From assembly GCA_014804655.1 (NCBI GenBank), contig JAAUZK010000010.1:188502-252501 (forward strand): a DNA stretch of 64,000 nucleotides. Direction: 5' to 3'. The stretch's first letter is position 1. Each line of letters starts with the position of its first letter. Below are positions 44,005 through 52,962 of the stretch, piece after piece. Position numbers and translations under genes: made by a program. The notes under the pieces were generated by a model, which was not told the origin of the DNA, searched no databases, and worked only from the letters and a program-made list of their open reading frames with translations. This DNA comes from Lachnospiraceae bacterium. GTDB taxonomy: Bacteria > Bacillota > Clostridia > Lachnospirales > Lachnospiraceae.

Positions 44005-46464
44005 ATGGTAGGTACATTAAAGAAAATTCCCATAAGGAAAGCTATCCGGGAAAAGGGGAAAAGTCTCTGCGTCATGTCGGCAGTATTTTTTACGACAGTA
44101 TTGTTTGTCACGGTTTTTTCTACCTTATTTTTTGTGATGGATGCGGCGGGAGAGATGATGAAGGCAGCTTCGCCGATACGGTCGGATGCGGCATTTGGCG
44201 TAACGGAGGAAGAATACGAAAGAATCTGTCAGAGTAAGCGTGTGGCGGAGGCGGGCAGGGGAATCCGATTTGGCGTTATGATAGAACCTTCGGGCGTCGG
44301 AGTAATCCCGCTATTCAATTTTGAGGACAAGATGGCACAGTGGATGAAATATTATCCTGTAGAGGGACGTATGCCCGAAAAGGGTAATGAGATCGTGGTA
44401 TCTGACCAGTATCTGAAGGACAGTGGACTTATATACAAGGCAGATGAGCAGATAGAGTTAACGTATTATGTTGAGGAGGAAGTGTATACAGACACTTTTA
44501 CGATAGTGGGAAAGTATGAGATGGCCGGACAGCCTCTGCATGTCGTGCTGACATCAGATGACTTCTACAGGGAAGTATGTGAACGGTTAGAGCAGCGCGG
44601 AATCAAGGTTGAAGACGCAACATATCAAATAACTGGCGTTATGTTTAAATTCCGCGGGAATATAAGGAGGCTCGTGTCCATGCTGATTGCGGAGGAGGAG
44701 CTTGATCTGGAAGAGGATGAGATTATTGTAAATGATGTTTCCCTGCTTGACGGTATGGGTGTCGGGGCGTGGGCGGCGATTCTGGGACTGCTTCTTTTTG
44801 TGATGATGATCGGGTATCTGTTTATCTCAAATATTTTCCAGATTTCCATATCCGGAGATGCACGGTTTTACGGGAAACTGTCCACTAACGGGGTGACGAA
44901 AAAGGAGATCAAAAAGATCGTTCAGCAGAAAAATAATATCCTTTTCCTGATTTCCACCATTCCGGCGCTGCTTGCGGGCTATGTTTTTTCGGCTACCATA
45001 CTGCCCGGTATTTTAAGCGCTTATGCCACGATTCAGATCGAAAGAAGCGGTAATGCGATGATCTTCGTTTTCTCTCTGGCGTTTTCCTATGCAACGGTGA
45101 AGGTCAGTGAGCGAAAGTCAGTCAGACTGGCGAAGAATGCCTCTCCGATAGAAATGAGGCGGTATATGGGGAAGTTCAGGCGGGTGAAAACAGCCGACAA
45201 CAAGGACTGCCTGAGAAAGTTTGTGGTGAGGAATTTTAAGAGCGATAAGGCAAAAGTATTGAAGGTATGTATATCGGTTGCACTCAGCATTCTGCTTGCC
45301 AATGCCTTCTATGCCGTGGCAGCAGGATTTGACGAGGAGGAATATGTGAAGAGTGATTTGGATGCAGATTTTATCATTGCAAAAGAACCCATATTTTCGA
45401 GTCCGAATGTGAATCCTATTTCCTATCTGCGCACTACACAAGAAGAGATTGCAGCATACAGAGACCTGCCCGGAATCAAAGAGGAAGGCGGAGCCACTAT
45501 GTCTCATATATGTATCTATGCATCAGAACAGGTATGGGACAATTTCGTCAGGATCGCGGGTGAGGATTGTTATTCTACACCGGGTGAGATGTGGACAGGG
45601 GCTTACGGGATGGATGACATGATGTTAGGAAAGTTAAAGCCCATAAAAGGTGAAATAGATTTAGAGCTGTTCCACACGGGAAACTATGTGCTGTTAGATC
45701 CCATTTACAGTGATAACAATGAGGAAAATGCAGCGTGTTATGAGCCGGGAGATAAGCTGACGATTCCGTTCAGGAGCGGGGAAGAAAAGACTTATACGGT
45801 CATGGCTGTTGTGGAAGACCTGCATTATTCGCTGGCATTTCCGGGAAGGTACCCGGCGAGTCAGATATATCTTCCGATGGAAGAGTGGCAGGCAAGGGAA
45901 AAGCGGAATGATTATTACCTGTATGCCTTCGATGTGGAGGAGGAATTTCATGAGGTATGGGACAACGCCTTAGAGAGCAGCATAAAGGGAAAAGACGACC
46001 GGCTTGCCTATCGGTCAGCCAAGACAGCGGGCGCGGAGGCAAAAGGATATGTAAGAGGGTTAAAGCTGGCGGGGGTTGTCCTGAGCATGATTCTACTGTC
46101 CATGGGTATTTTGAACTTCATCAACTGTATGGTGGGAAGTGTTTACAACAGGAGAAAAGAGTTTGCGATCTTACAGAGTATGGGGATGGAAGAGCAGGAG
46201 ATCCGGAAGAGCCTTGCCAAGGAGGGAATGTTGTATATGGCAGGGGGATTCGTGCCGGGAGTTTTGGTCACAGTGCCCGGCGTCCGGGTGCTGATTGAGA
46301 GGCTTTTGATGGAGCCTTATATAGAATATCATTTTTATCAGGTCGTCTATCTGATGTTTGCGGTGTTGGGGTGTGCGGTGGCGGTTGTGGTGCCGTGGGT
46401 GGCGTATAGGGTGATGGATCGGAAGGAAGATTTTCTGTATAGGATACGGGCTTGTAGGGAATAG
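44005..46464 (+). CDS. FtsX/MacB-type ABC transporter permease (large)
   Basis: An 819-residue permease. ATG 44005 is preceded by GAGGAGG; the longer frame from 43978 is less likely. N-terminal helix (MVGTLKKIPIRKAIREKGKS then hydrophobic), a large extracytoplasmic segment, helices near residues 255-280 and 310-360, a second extracytoplasmic part, and the closing FtsX domain with NRRKEFAILQSMGMEEQEI. Such permeases act with an MacB-like ATPase in resistance or signalling (BceB-like). Its ATPase lies at 46830, after a palindromic element. Confidence 0.86.
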   Translation: MVGTLKKIPIRKAIREKGKSLCVMSAVFFTTVLFVTVFSTLFFVMDAAGEMMKAASPIRSDAAFGVTEEEYERICQSKRVAEAGRGIRFGVMIEPSGVGVIPLFNFEDKMAQWMKYYPVEGRMPEKGNEIVVSDQYLKDSGLIYKADEQIELTYYVEEEVYTDTFTIVGKYEMAGQPLHVVLTSDDFYREVCERLEQRGIKVEDATYQITGVMFKFRGNIRRLVSMLIAEEELDLEEDEIIVNDVSLLDGMGVGAWAAILGLLLFVMMIGYLFISNIFQISISGDARFYGKLSTNGVTKKEIKKIVQQKNNILFLISTIPALLAGYVFSATILPGILSAYATIQIERSGNAMIFVFSLAFSYATVKVSERKSVRLAKNASPIEMRRYMGKFRRVKTADNKDCLRKFVVRNFKSDKAKVLKVCISVALSILLANAFYAVAAGFDEEEYVKSDLDADFIIAKEPIFSSPNVNPISYLRTTQEEIAAYRDLPGIKEEGGATMSHICIYASEQVWDNFVRIAGEDCYSTPGEMWTGAYGMDDMMLGKLKPIKGEIDLELFHTGNYVLLDPIYSDNNEENAACYEPGDKLTIPFRSGEEKTYTVMAVVEDLHYSLAFPGRYPASQIYLPMEEWQAREKRNDYYLYAFDVEEEFHEVWDNALESSIKGKDDRLAYRSAKTAGAEAKGYVRGLKLAGVVLSMILLSMGILNFINCMVGSVYNRRKEFAILQSMGMEEQEIRKSLAKEGMLYMAGGFVPGVLVTVPGVRVLIERLLMEPYIEYHFYQVVYLMFAVLGCAVAVVVPWVAYRVMDRKEDFLYRIRACRE

Positions 46465-46487
46465 AGAGAGGTGTGGTAGGCTGAGAG

Positions 46488-46712
46488 GGCAGGCTGCACA
46501 TAATGTTCTCTCGTGTCGGGCTCCGTCATATGGATTTTCTAAATATTCCGGGGAGATTGAGATGGTGGACGCGACCGTCCTCAATGCGCATCCATGCGCA
46601 GTTCGGACTTTTCGGGACATCCATGTCCCTCAATCGCTGTTACATCGGCGGAATATTAAGAAAATCTCATATGACTGCGCCCGACACGAGAGAACATTAT
46701 ATGCCGCCTGCC
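46488..46712. repeat. 225-bp imperfect palindrome with inner hairpins
   Basis: Outer arms 46488-46550 and 46650-46712 are inverted repeats of about 63 bp with few mismatches (GGCAGGCTGCACATAATG pairs with CATTATATGCCGCCTGCC; core GTTCTCTCGTGTCGGGC with GCCCGACACGAGAGAAC). Between the arms are three further hairpins: GGACGCGACCGTCC (46567-46580), TGCGCATCCATGCGCA (46585-46600) and GGGACATCCATGTCCC (46614-46629). It contains no gene. A MITE-type element or a structured RNA is possible. Confidence 0.85.
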
Positions 46713-46829
46713 TATCTAAGTTTACCGGATGAAGGTTTGTGGCTGAACTGCGTAGACGGAAGGAAAATGGAGAGAGATAAAGGGAAATAAAGAGAAATAA
46801 GGGAAAGTAAAATAAGGGGGAAGGAAAAT

Positions 46830-47537
46830 ATGGAAAAAGGAAATATGAAGAAAGAGAATATGGTAAAAGAAATCGTAGTTGATGTGAAAGATGTGAGTAA
46901 AATTTATGAGAGTCAGTCGGGTAGGAGTCGTGTTTTGGACAGGGTGAATGTCAGCATTAAGAAGGGTGAGTTTGTGGGAATCGTGGGAGATTCGGGCAGT
47001 GGTAAGACAACGCTTCTTAATCTGGTGGGAGGAATGGACTGTGTCAGTGAGGGGACGATTACTGTTGCGGGGGAGGTGATATCTGATTTTGACGACAGAC
47101 AGCGGACATTATACAGGCGCAGACGGGTGGGATTTATTTTTCAGGATTATAATCTGATTAACGAACTGACCGTATACGAGAATATTATCCTGCCTTTTCA
47201 ATTAAAAGGGAAAAAGATAGATGAGAAACTTATTGACGGATTTTTGGATATGCTGAAGTTGAAGGAGAAGAAAAATGCTTTTCCTATGCAATTATCCGGC
47301 GGGGAGCAGCAGAGGGCAGCAGTGCTAAGGTCGCTACTCAGTGAGCCGGACATTATTCTGGCGGATGAGCCTACGGGAAATCTGGACAGCAGGAACACGC
47401 AGGTGGTGGTAAAGCTCTTAAAGCATTTTTCTGACCGCATGAACAAAACGATTCTTTTTGTCACTCATAATATGGAACTGACTAAGAGTTGCAATCGCGT
47501 AATTGTAGTGAAGGATGGCAAGATCGTTAATGAATGA
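46830..47537 (+). CDS. MacB/LolD-type ABC transporter ATPase
   Basis: A 235-residue ABC ATPase with Walker A GDSGSGKTTLLNL (near residue 53), Q-loop FIFQDYNLI, signature LSGGEQQRAAV, Walker B IILADEPTGNLDS and switch His in FVTHNM. It belongs to the group that pairs with FtsX-type permeases and is presumably partner of the 44005 protein. The order permease then ATPase, with 365 bp between, is the reverse of the usual one. GGGGGAAGG precedes the ATG. Confidence 0.9.
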   Translation: MEKGNMKKENMVKEIVVDVKDVSKIYESQSGRSRVLDRVNVSIKKGEFVGIVGDSGSGKTTLLNLVGGMDCVSEGTITVAGEVISDFDDRQRTLYRRRRVGFIFQDYNLINELTVYENIILPFQLKGKKIDEKLIDGFLDMLKLKEKKNAFPMQLSGGEQQRAAVLRSLLSEPDIILADEPTGNLDSRNTQVVVKLLKHFSDRMNKTILFVTHNMELTKSCNRVIVVKDGKIVNE

Positions 47538-47590
47538 TGCTGAAACATAAAATAAAAGGAAATTAAAACCATTTGATAAAGTACTTATAA

Positions 47591-47619
47591 TTGCGAACAC
47601 TTCTTTTGTATGCTACAAT
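47591..47619 (+). promoter_or_regulatory. Promoter of the hprK cluster
   Basis: TTGCGA (47591-47596), a 17-bp spacer and TACAAT (47614-47619) match a sigma-A promoter. Downstream, GACATCCG (47633-47640) pairs with CGGATGTC (47650-47657), with further pairing of flanking TACAAG/CTTGTA, giving a stable hairpin in the leader of hprK. Confidence 0.65.
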
Positions 47620-47742
47620 ATACAAGGGTTTCGACATCCGTATATGACACGGATGTCCGGTCTTGTACTATATTGTATGATACAGGGGTTAGTACATTGT
47701 AATTTGGTAACACTATTTCACATCAATCATAAGGAGAAGGAT

Positions 47743-48681
47743 ATGGCAAGCATCAGTTTGACGAAAGTCATCGAGAAATTCAGGTTGGAGAACCTCACAC
47801 CGGAGATCGACATTTCCAAAATTAACGTGACGCAGCCGGATATTAACAGACCGGCATTGCAGATCGCAGGCTATTTTGAGCATTTCGAGACCACGCGCTT
47901 ACAGGTGGTGGGATTTGTGGAATACTCATACATGAACGGACTGGACGAAGAGAGGCAGATCGAAATATACGAGAAGCTGCTTAATAATCCGATTCCCGGA
48001 ATTATTTTCTGCAGAGAGCTGCATCCGAATGATTTGTTTAAGAAGACTGCAGTGAAGTACGGGGTGCCGCTGTTAATGACGAAGAAGGCGACATCGGCAT
48101 GCATGGCGGAGGTGATCAGATGGCTTAATGTAAAGCTGGCTCCGTGTATTTCCGTGCACGGCGTTCTGGTGGACGTATACGGCGAGGGTGTGCTGATTAC
48201 GGGTGAGAGCGGTATCGGTAAATCCGAGGCGGCTCTGGAACTGATTAAGAGAGGTCACCGTCTTGTCACCGATGATGTGGTGGAATTGCGAAGAGTCAGC
48301 GAGGATACACTGGTAGGTTCCGCACCCGATATTACAAAACACTTTATCGAGCTGAGAGGTATCGGTATTGTGGATGTGAAGGCGTTATTCGGCGCTTCCA
48401 GCGTCAAAGATACGCAGAACATTGATCTGGTCATCAGACTGGAAGACTGGGATAAAGAGAAAGAGTACGACCGTCTCGGACTGGAGGAGGAATATACGGA
48501 ATACCTGGGCAATAAAGTAGTCTGCCACAGCATACCGATCAGACCGGGACGTAATCTGGCGATTATCTGTGAGTCGGCGGCGGTTAATCATCGTCAGAAG
48601 AAGATGGGTTACAACGCGGCGCAGGAGCTGTATAAACGTGTACAGAAATCTTTGGCAGGCAAGAGAGATGAGGAAGAGTAG
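47743..48681 (+). CDS. hprK: HPr kinase/phosphorylase
   Basis: A 312-residue enzyme that phosphorylates HPr (and Crh) on Ser46 to control carbon catabolite repression. The N-terminal domain (about 1-130) precedes Walker A TGESGIGKSEAALEL (near residue 152), then DDVVELRR, and the signature region IELRGIGIVDVKALFGASSV. The longer frame from 47644 is rejected since AAGGAGAAGG directly precedes ATG 47743. It heads a cluster with glcK, murB, rapZ, whiA and a Crh-like gene. Confidence 0.95.
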   Translation: MASISLTKVIEKFRLENLTPEIDISKINVTQPDINRPALQIAGYFEHFETTRLQVVGFVEYSYMNGLDEERQIEIYEKLLNNPIPGIIFCRELHPNDLFKKTAVKYGVPLLMTKKATSACMAEVIRWLNVKLAPCISVHGVLVDVYGEGVLITGESGIGKSEAALELIKRGHRLVTDDVVELRRVSEDTLVGSAPDITKHFIELRGIGIVDVKALFGASSVKDTQNIDLVIRLEDWDKEKEYDRLGLEEEYTEYLGNKVVCHSIPIRPGRNLAIICESAAVNHRQKKMGYNAAQELYKRVQKSLAGKRDEEE

Positions 48682-48701
48682 AGAAGAGGAGGAAGAGTAT
48701 C

Positions 48702-49640
48702 ATGGCAGAATATGTATTTGGGGTAGATATAGGCGGCACGACAGTTAAGCTTGGATTGTTTGACAATAGCGGCAATGTGCTGGATAAATGGGAGATTCCC
48801 ACCAGAACCGAGAATGGCGGGACGAATATCCTGCCTGACATCGCGCAGAGCATTCAGGATAAGATGTCGGAGAAAAATATTGACAAGGAGAATGTGGCTG
48901 GTGTCGGTGTCGGCGCTCCGGGACCGGTGGACGGCGCGGGGATCATTCACAAGGCGGTCAACTTAGGATGGAACGAGATGAATCTGAAGCAGGAGCTTAG
49001 TACGCTCTTAAGCGGCATGAGAGTAGAGGGCGGCAACGATGCCAATGTAGCGGCGCTCGGCGAGATGTGGAAAGGCGGTGGACAGGGCTACGGCAATCTG
49101 GTGGCGGTTACGCTCGGAACGGGTGTCGGTGGCGGAATCATCATTAACGGTAAGATTATGACAGGCGCTACCGGATCGGGCGGCGAGATCGGGCACATTC
49201 ATGTGGAGGACGAAGAGTCAGAGGCATGCGGCTGCGGTAATTACGGCTGTCTCGAAGAGTATACTTCCGCTACGGGCATTACCAGACTTGCCAATCGGAA
49301 GCTGCAGGCAAGTGATAAGGACAGTGTGCTCAGACAGGGCGAGGTATCTGCGAAGACCGTATTCGATGCGGTGAAGGCAGGGGACGAGCTTGCCATTGAG
49401 GTCGCACAGCAGTTCGGTGAGTATCTCGGCAAAGGCCTGGCGGTAATAGCAGGTGTTATTAATCCGGAGATCTTCGTGATCGGCGGCGGTGTGTCTAAGG
49501 CGGGGGAAGTATTGTTTGATTATATCAGACCTGCTTTTGACAAGACGGTGTTCCACGGCTGCAAGGACACAAAATTTGCGCTGGCTACATTGGGCAATGA
49601 TGCCGGTATATACGGTGCGGCTAAGATGGTATTGGACTAA
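48702..49640 (+). CDS. glcK: ROK-family glucokinase
   Basis: A 312-residue sugar kinase: DIGGTTVKLGLF at the N-terminus (ATP-binding), GVGAPGPVDGAG, TLGTGVGGGIIING, the His/Cys zinc motif GHIHVEDEESEACGCGNYGC and IFVIGGGVS. Glucose phosphorylation next to hprK fits catabolite control. AGAGGAGG precedes the ATG; it follows hprK by 20 nt, so it is in the same transcript. Confidence 0.93.
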   Translation: MAEYVFGVDIGGTTVKLGLFDNSGNVLDKWEIPTRTENGGTNILPDIAQSIQDKMSEKNIDKENVAGVGVGAPGPVDGAGIIHKAVNLGWNEMNLKQELSTLLSGMRVEGGNDANVAALGEMWKGGGQGYGNLVAVTLGTGVGGGIIINGKIMTGATGSGGEIGHIHVEDEESEACGCGNYGCLEEYTSATGITRLANRKLQASDKDSVLRQGEVSAKTVFDAVKAGDELAIEVAQQFGEYLGKGLAVIAGVINPEIFVIGGGVSKAGEVLFDYIRPAFDKTVFHGCKDTKFALATLGNDAGIYGAAKMVLD

Positions 49641-49774
49641 GCGATACATAATTCGCACGGTATCGGATTATTCTAAGATAGAATGCAGGCAGACCGGTAT
49701 TGGCTGTAGCGGCCGACGGTCTGCCGGAATATATATAAGTAAGAAGTAAATCTGCGAAACGGACGGTATAGAGA

Positions 49775-50686
49775 TTGAACACATCAATGTATGATTACAT
49801 CAAAACGATCATTCCGAGGGAGCGCATCTTGTTTCATGAACCCATGAATCAGCACACCACTTTCCGTGTGGGCGGAGAGGCGGAATGTTTTTTTTCCATA
49901 CAGCAGGAGGAAGAGCTGGTAAAACTGATTCCTTATCTGAATCAGATAGAGCAGGATTACTTTATTTTAGGAAACGGCAGTAATCTGCTGGTAGGAGATA
50001 AGGGATATCGGGGAATCGTGCTTAAGTTTGATGGCCCGATGGAGCAGATCCGGACGGACGGTATGCGCATCACAGCGAAGGCGGGTGCGCCGCTTGCCAA
50101 GGTAGCGGTGGTCGCTAAGGAGAACGGGCTCACGGGACTGGAGTTTGCGGCAGGCATACCGGGAACGATCGGCGGGGGTGTGGTGATGAACGCCGGTGCG
50201 TATGACGGAGAAATGAAACAGGTGGTAGAGACAGTCCGCGTGATCGATCGGGAAGGAGAGATCACGACACTGGATAATGATACAATGGAGTTCGGATACC
50301 GTACCAGCATTATTAAGAACAGACCGTTTATTGTGCTGGAGGTTGTGCTGCAGCTTGCGGAGGGCGATCCGGAGCAGATCGGCGCGAAGATGGAGGAGCT
50401 GGCACAGCTGCGGAGAAATAAACAGCCCTTGGAGTATGCCAGTGCGGGCAGTACTTTTAAGAGACCGGAGGGATATTATGCGGGCAAGCTGATTATGGAG
50501 GCCGGCATGAGAGGCTACCGGATCGGCGGTGCGCAGGTTTCGAATAAACATTGCGGGTTTATCATTAATACAGGCAGGGCGACTGCGGCGGATATCAAAG
50601 AAGTGATAGAGGAAGTGCAGGAACGGGTCAAGGAAAGATTTCATGTTTCGCTGGAGCCGGAAGTGGTTTTTCTGGGAGATTTCTAA
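49775..50686 (+). CDS. murB: UDP-N-acetylenolpyruvoylglucosamine reductase
   Basis: A 303-residue FAD enzyme for the second committed step of peptidoglycan precursor synthesis. Motifs: HTTFRVGGEAE, ILGNGSNLLVGD, AAGIPGTIGGGVVMNAGAYD, YRTSIIK, ASAGSTFKRPEGYYAGKLI and NKHCGFIINTG. Short type II MurB with the usual catalytic Ser and Glu regions. The start is TTG 49775 or ATG 49787; no strong ribosome binding site decides. A 134-nt gap separates it from glcK. Confidence 0.93.
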   Translation: MNTSMYDYIKTIIPRERILFHEPMNQHTTFRVGGEAECFFSIQQEEELVKLIPYLNQIEQDYFILGNGSNLLVGDKGYRGIVLKFDGPMEQIRTDGMRITAKAGAPLAKVAVVAKENGLTGLEFAAGIPGTIGGGVVMNAGAYDGEMKQVVETVRVIDREGEITTLDNDTMEFGYRTSIIKNRPFIVLEVVLQLAEGDPEQIGAKMEELAQLRRNKQPLEYASAGSTFKRPEGYYAGKLIMEAGMRGYRIGGAQVSNKHCGFIINTGRATAADIKEVIEEVQERVKERFHVSLEPEVVFLGDF

Positions 50687-50737
50687 TGAGATCGGCATAT
50701 TCGGAGGCCGGATTACAGCATACAAGGAGATGACGCT

Positions 50738-51601
50738 ATGAGATTTGTGGTGGTGACCGGCATGAGCGGTGCCGGGAAGAGAACGGCCATGAAGATGTTG
50801 GAGGACGTAGGGTTTTACTGTGTGGATAATCTGCCGGTGCCGCTGATTGAGAAGTTTGTGGAGTTGGTTGCGACGCCTAACAGTGAGATCAATAAAGTTG
50901 CTTTAGGATTGGATGTACGCGCCGATCAGCCTTTCGGTGAGGCACAGAGTGTTCTGAATAAGATGCGGAAGAACGGTTATCTGTTCGAGATCCTTTTTAT
51001 GGATGCGGGAGATTCGGCGTTGCTCAAGCGTTATAAGGAGACAAGGCGGATGCATCCGCTGTCGCCGGACGGGAGAGTGGAAGAGGGCATCAACAAGGAG
51101 CGGGAGATCCTGCGGGAAACTAAACAGAAAGCCGACTACGTTATTGATACGTCCAATCTTCTGACGAGGGAATTAAAAGAAGAGATCGATCATATTTTTG
51201 TGCGCAATGAAGAGTATAGTTCTCTGATGATCTCGATCCTGTCTTTCGGCTTCAAGAATGGCATACCGGCAGATGCCGATTTGGTGTTTGATGTGAGATT
51301 TCTTCCGAATCCGTTCTATATCGATGAATTGAAGCATAAAACCGGTAATGACACGGAAGTACAGGATTACGTGATGAGTTTTCCTGAAGCGTCCGTATTC
51401 ATGGAGAAGCTGATGGGGATGTTGGATTTCCTGATCCCTAATTATATCAAAGAAGGGAAGCATCAACTGGTGATCGGCATAGGCTGTACCGGCGGTAAGC
51501 ACAGGAGCGTTACTTTGGCCAATGAGCTTTATGCGGGTATGAAGGATCATGGAAATTACGGCGTTAAGCTGTATCACAGGGATATCAAACAGGGAGTGTA
51601 G
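50738..51601 (+). CDS. rapZ: RapZ (YvcJ) family nucleotide-binding protein
   Basis: A 287-residue RapZ homologue: N-terminal P-loop domain, GFYCVDNLP, the KRYKETRRMHPL segment, and C-terminal domain with FGFKNGIPADADLVFDVRFL and IGCTGGKHRSV. In B. subtilis the equivalent gene is near whiA and crh. The Walker A reads GMSGAGKRT: the Ser/Thr that normally follows Lys14 is Arg15, which may weaken nucleotide binding. An AAGGAG site precedes the ATG. Confidence 0.92.
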   Translation: MRFVVVTGMSGAGKRTAMKMLEDVGFYCVDNLPVPLIEKFVELVATPNSEINKVALGLDVRADQPFGEAQSVLNKMRKNGYLFEILFMDAGDSALLKRYKETRRMHPLSPDGRVEEGINKEREILRETKQKADYVIDTSNLLTRELKEEIDHIFVRNEEYSSLMISILSFGFKNGIPADADLVFDVRFLPNPFYIDELKHKTGNDTEVQDYVMSFPEASVFMEKLMGMLDFLIPNYIKEGKHQLVIGIGCTGGKHRSVTLANELYAGMKDHGNYGVKLYHRDIKQGV

Positions 51602-51602
51602 A

Positions 51603-52508
51603 ATGTCTTTTTCCGGAACAGTGAAAGAAGAACTGGCGGCACAGATCGGTGCGGCGAGACATTGCCAGCTTGCGGAACTGGCGGCGCTGATTCATTTTGC
51701 CGGAAGCACTTGTGAGAACGGGGCACACCTATGTTTTCATACGGAAAATGAAGCAGTTGCCAGAAAGTGCTTTACATTATTCAAAAAAACATTTAATATA
51801 GATAATGTTGTGATGAAAGAAAAGAGCAGATTACTGCCCGACGACGAGATGGAGAGAAAAGTGATACAGGCCCTTCACCTTACGGGGAAGGACGGAGAGT
51901 TGATCGCGCTTGAGATGCCGGTCAGTTCACTTTTGATCAAGAACTCCTGTTGCGCAAGGGCGTATTTGCGGGGAGCGTTTTTATGTATCGGCTCCATGAG
52001 CGATCCGGCGAAGGGTTATCATCTGGAATATGTATGCACAGACAGCGTACAGGCGAGGCAGCTTTGCGATATGATGCGGGAATTCCAGATCGACGCGAAA
52101 ACCATTAAACGCAAGAAGTATGACGTGGTGTACTTAAAAGAAGGCGCTGGGATCGTTGATCTTCTGAATGTTATGGGAGCGCATGTGTCACTGATGAATC
52201 TGGAAAATCTCAGGATCGTCAAGGAGATGCGTAATTCCATTAACAGGCGTGTGAACTGCGAGACGGCGAATATCTCCAAAACCGTTACCGCGGCGTCCAA
52301 GCAGATCGAAGACATATTACTGATCAGAGACAAATATGGGTTCGAGAATCTGCCGGACAATTTAAGACAGATGGCGGAGATTCGATTGGAGTATCCGGAT
52401 GCTGCGCTCAAGGAATTGGGCGGATATTTGGAACCGCCTGTGGGTAAATCAGGTGTCAATCACAGATTACGTAGATTGAGTGAAATAGCCGATGGGATCA
52501 AACCGTAA
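51603..52508 (+). CDS. whiA: Sporulation/cell division regulator WhiA
   Basis: A 301-residue protein: the LAGLIDADG-like N-terminal domain starts MSFSGTVKEELAA with CQLAELAALIHFAG; the C-terminal HTH has RVNCETANISKTVTAASKQI and LRQMAEIRLEYPDAALKELG, ending VGKSGVNHRLRRLSEIA. I start it at ATG 51603, directly after the rapZ stop (GGGAGTGTAG upstream). WhiA binds DNA and affects chromosome segregation and division in Firmicutes. Confidence 0.95.
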   Translation: MSFSGTVKEELAAQIGAARHCQLAELAALIHFAGSTCENGAHLCFHTENEAVARKCFTLFKKTFNIDNVVMKEKSRLLPDDEMERKVIQALHLTGKDGELIALEMPVSSLLIKNSCCARAYLRGAFLCIGSMSDPAKGYHLEYVCTDSVQARQLCDMMREFQIDAKTIKRKKYDVVYLKEGAGIVDLLNVMGAHVSLMNLENLRIVKEMRNSINRRVNCETANISKTVTAASKQIEDILLIRDKYGFENLPDNLRQMAEIRLEYPDAALKELGGYLEPPVGKSGVNHRLRRLSEIADGIKP

Positions 52509-52523
52509 AAGGAGGAGAACATT

Positions 52524-52778
52524 ATGATACAAAAATCTATCCAGATCAAGCTGGAGACAGGCTTGGAAGCCAGACCGGTTGCTATGCTTGTACAGGTGGC
52601 GAGTCAGTTTGAGAGCACAGTCTACATCAATGCGGATGACAGAAAAGTCAATGCAAAGAGCATTATGGGTATGATGAGTCTGGGACTTGCCAGCGGTGAA
52701 GAAGTTGTGGTCGTTGCGGAGGGCAATGATGAAGGGGCTGCGGTTGAGGAGATTGAGAAGTTCTTAAGCGGCAGATAA
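52524..52778 (+). CDS. crh: HPr-family protein lacking His15 (Crh-like)
   Basis: An 84-residue HPr fold protein. The regulatory Ser46 region VNAKSIMGMMSLG is intact, but the catalytic His15 of HPr is Glu15 (GLEARPV in place of GLHARPA). B. subtilis Crh has Gln at this position, cannot transfer phosphate in the PTS, and acts only through Ser46 phosphorylation by HprK. With hprK nearby and whiA directly upstream, as in B. subtilis, a Crh-type regulatory role is inferred. AGGAGG lies 10 nt upstream of the ATG. Confidence 0.85.
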   Translation: MIQKSIQIKLETGLEARPVAMLVQVASQFESTVYINADDRKVNAKSIMGMMSLGLASGEEVVVVAEGNDEGAAVEEIEKFLSGR

Positions 52779-52823
52779 TAGGCACAGACTTCGTATTTGA
52801 CATTTAGATAAGGCATAATATAA

Positions 52824-52855
52824 GGGAGATTTCCGGAGGGGGAGTCTCTTTTTTG
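52824..52855 (+). terminator. Terminator of the hprK-crh cluster
   Basis: GGGAGATTTCC pairs imperfectly with GGAGTCTC (52824-52848), followed by TTTTTTG. It lies 46 nt after the crh-like stop. Confidence 0.7.
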
Positions 52856-52886
52856 TTGCATGGAATTACAAGATGGCAAAAATAAT

Positions 52887-52915
52887 TTGCACCCATTATA
52901 TGGGAATGGTAGAAT
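52887..52915 (+). promoter_or_regulatory. Promoter of the lipid kinase gene
   Basis: TTGCAC (52887-52892), 17-bp spacer, TAGAAT (52910-52915), 47 nt before the ATG. Confidence 0.6.
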
Positions 52916-52962
52916 AAGGTATAAATAATCATATAGGTGTACATGGAAAAACGGAGGCAGAT

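Noticed and set aside
46503..46790. 95-codon frame in the palindromic element
   Set aside because: It runs through the inverted repeat and has no ribosome binding site or domain.
46830..47537. A bacitracin-type (BceAB) call with its own two-component system
   Set aside because: No kinase or regulator of that type lies next to these genes; only the XRE regulator does, so the substrate is left open.
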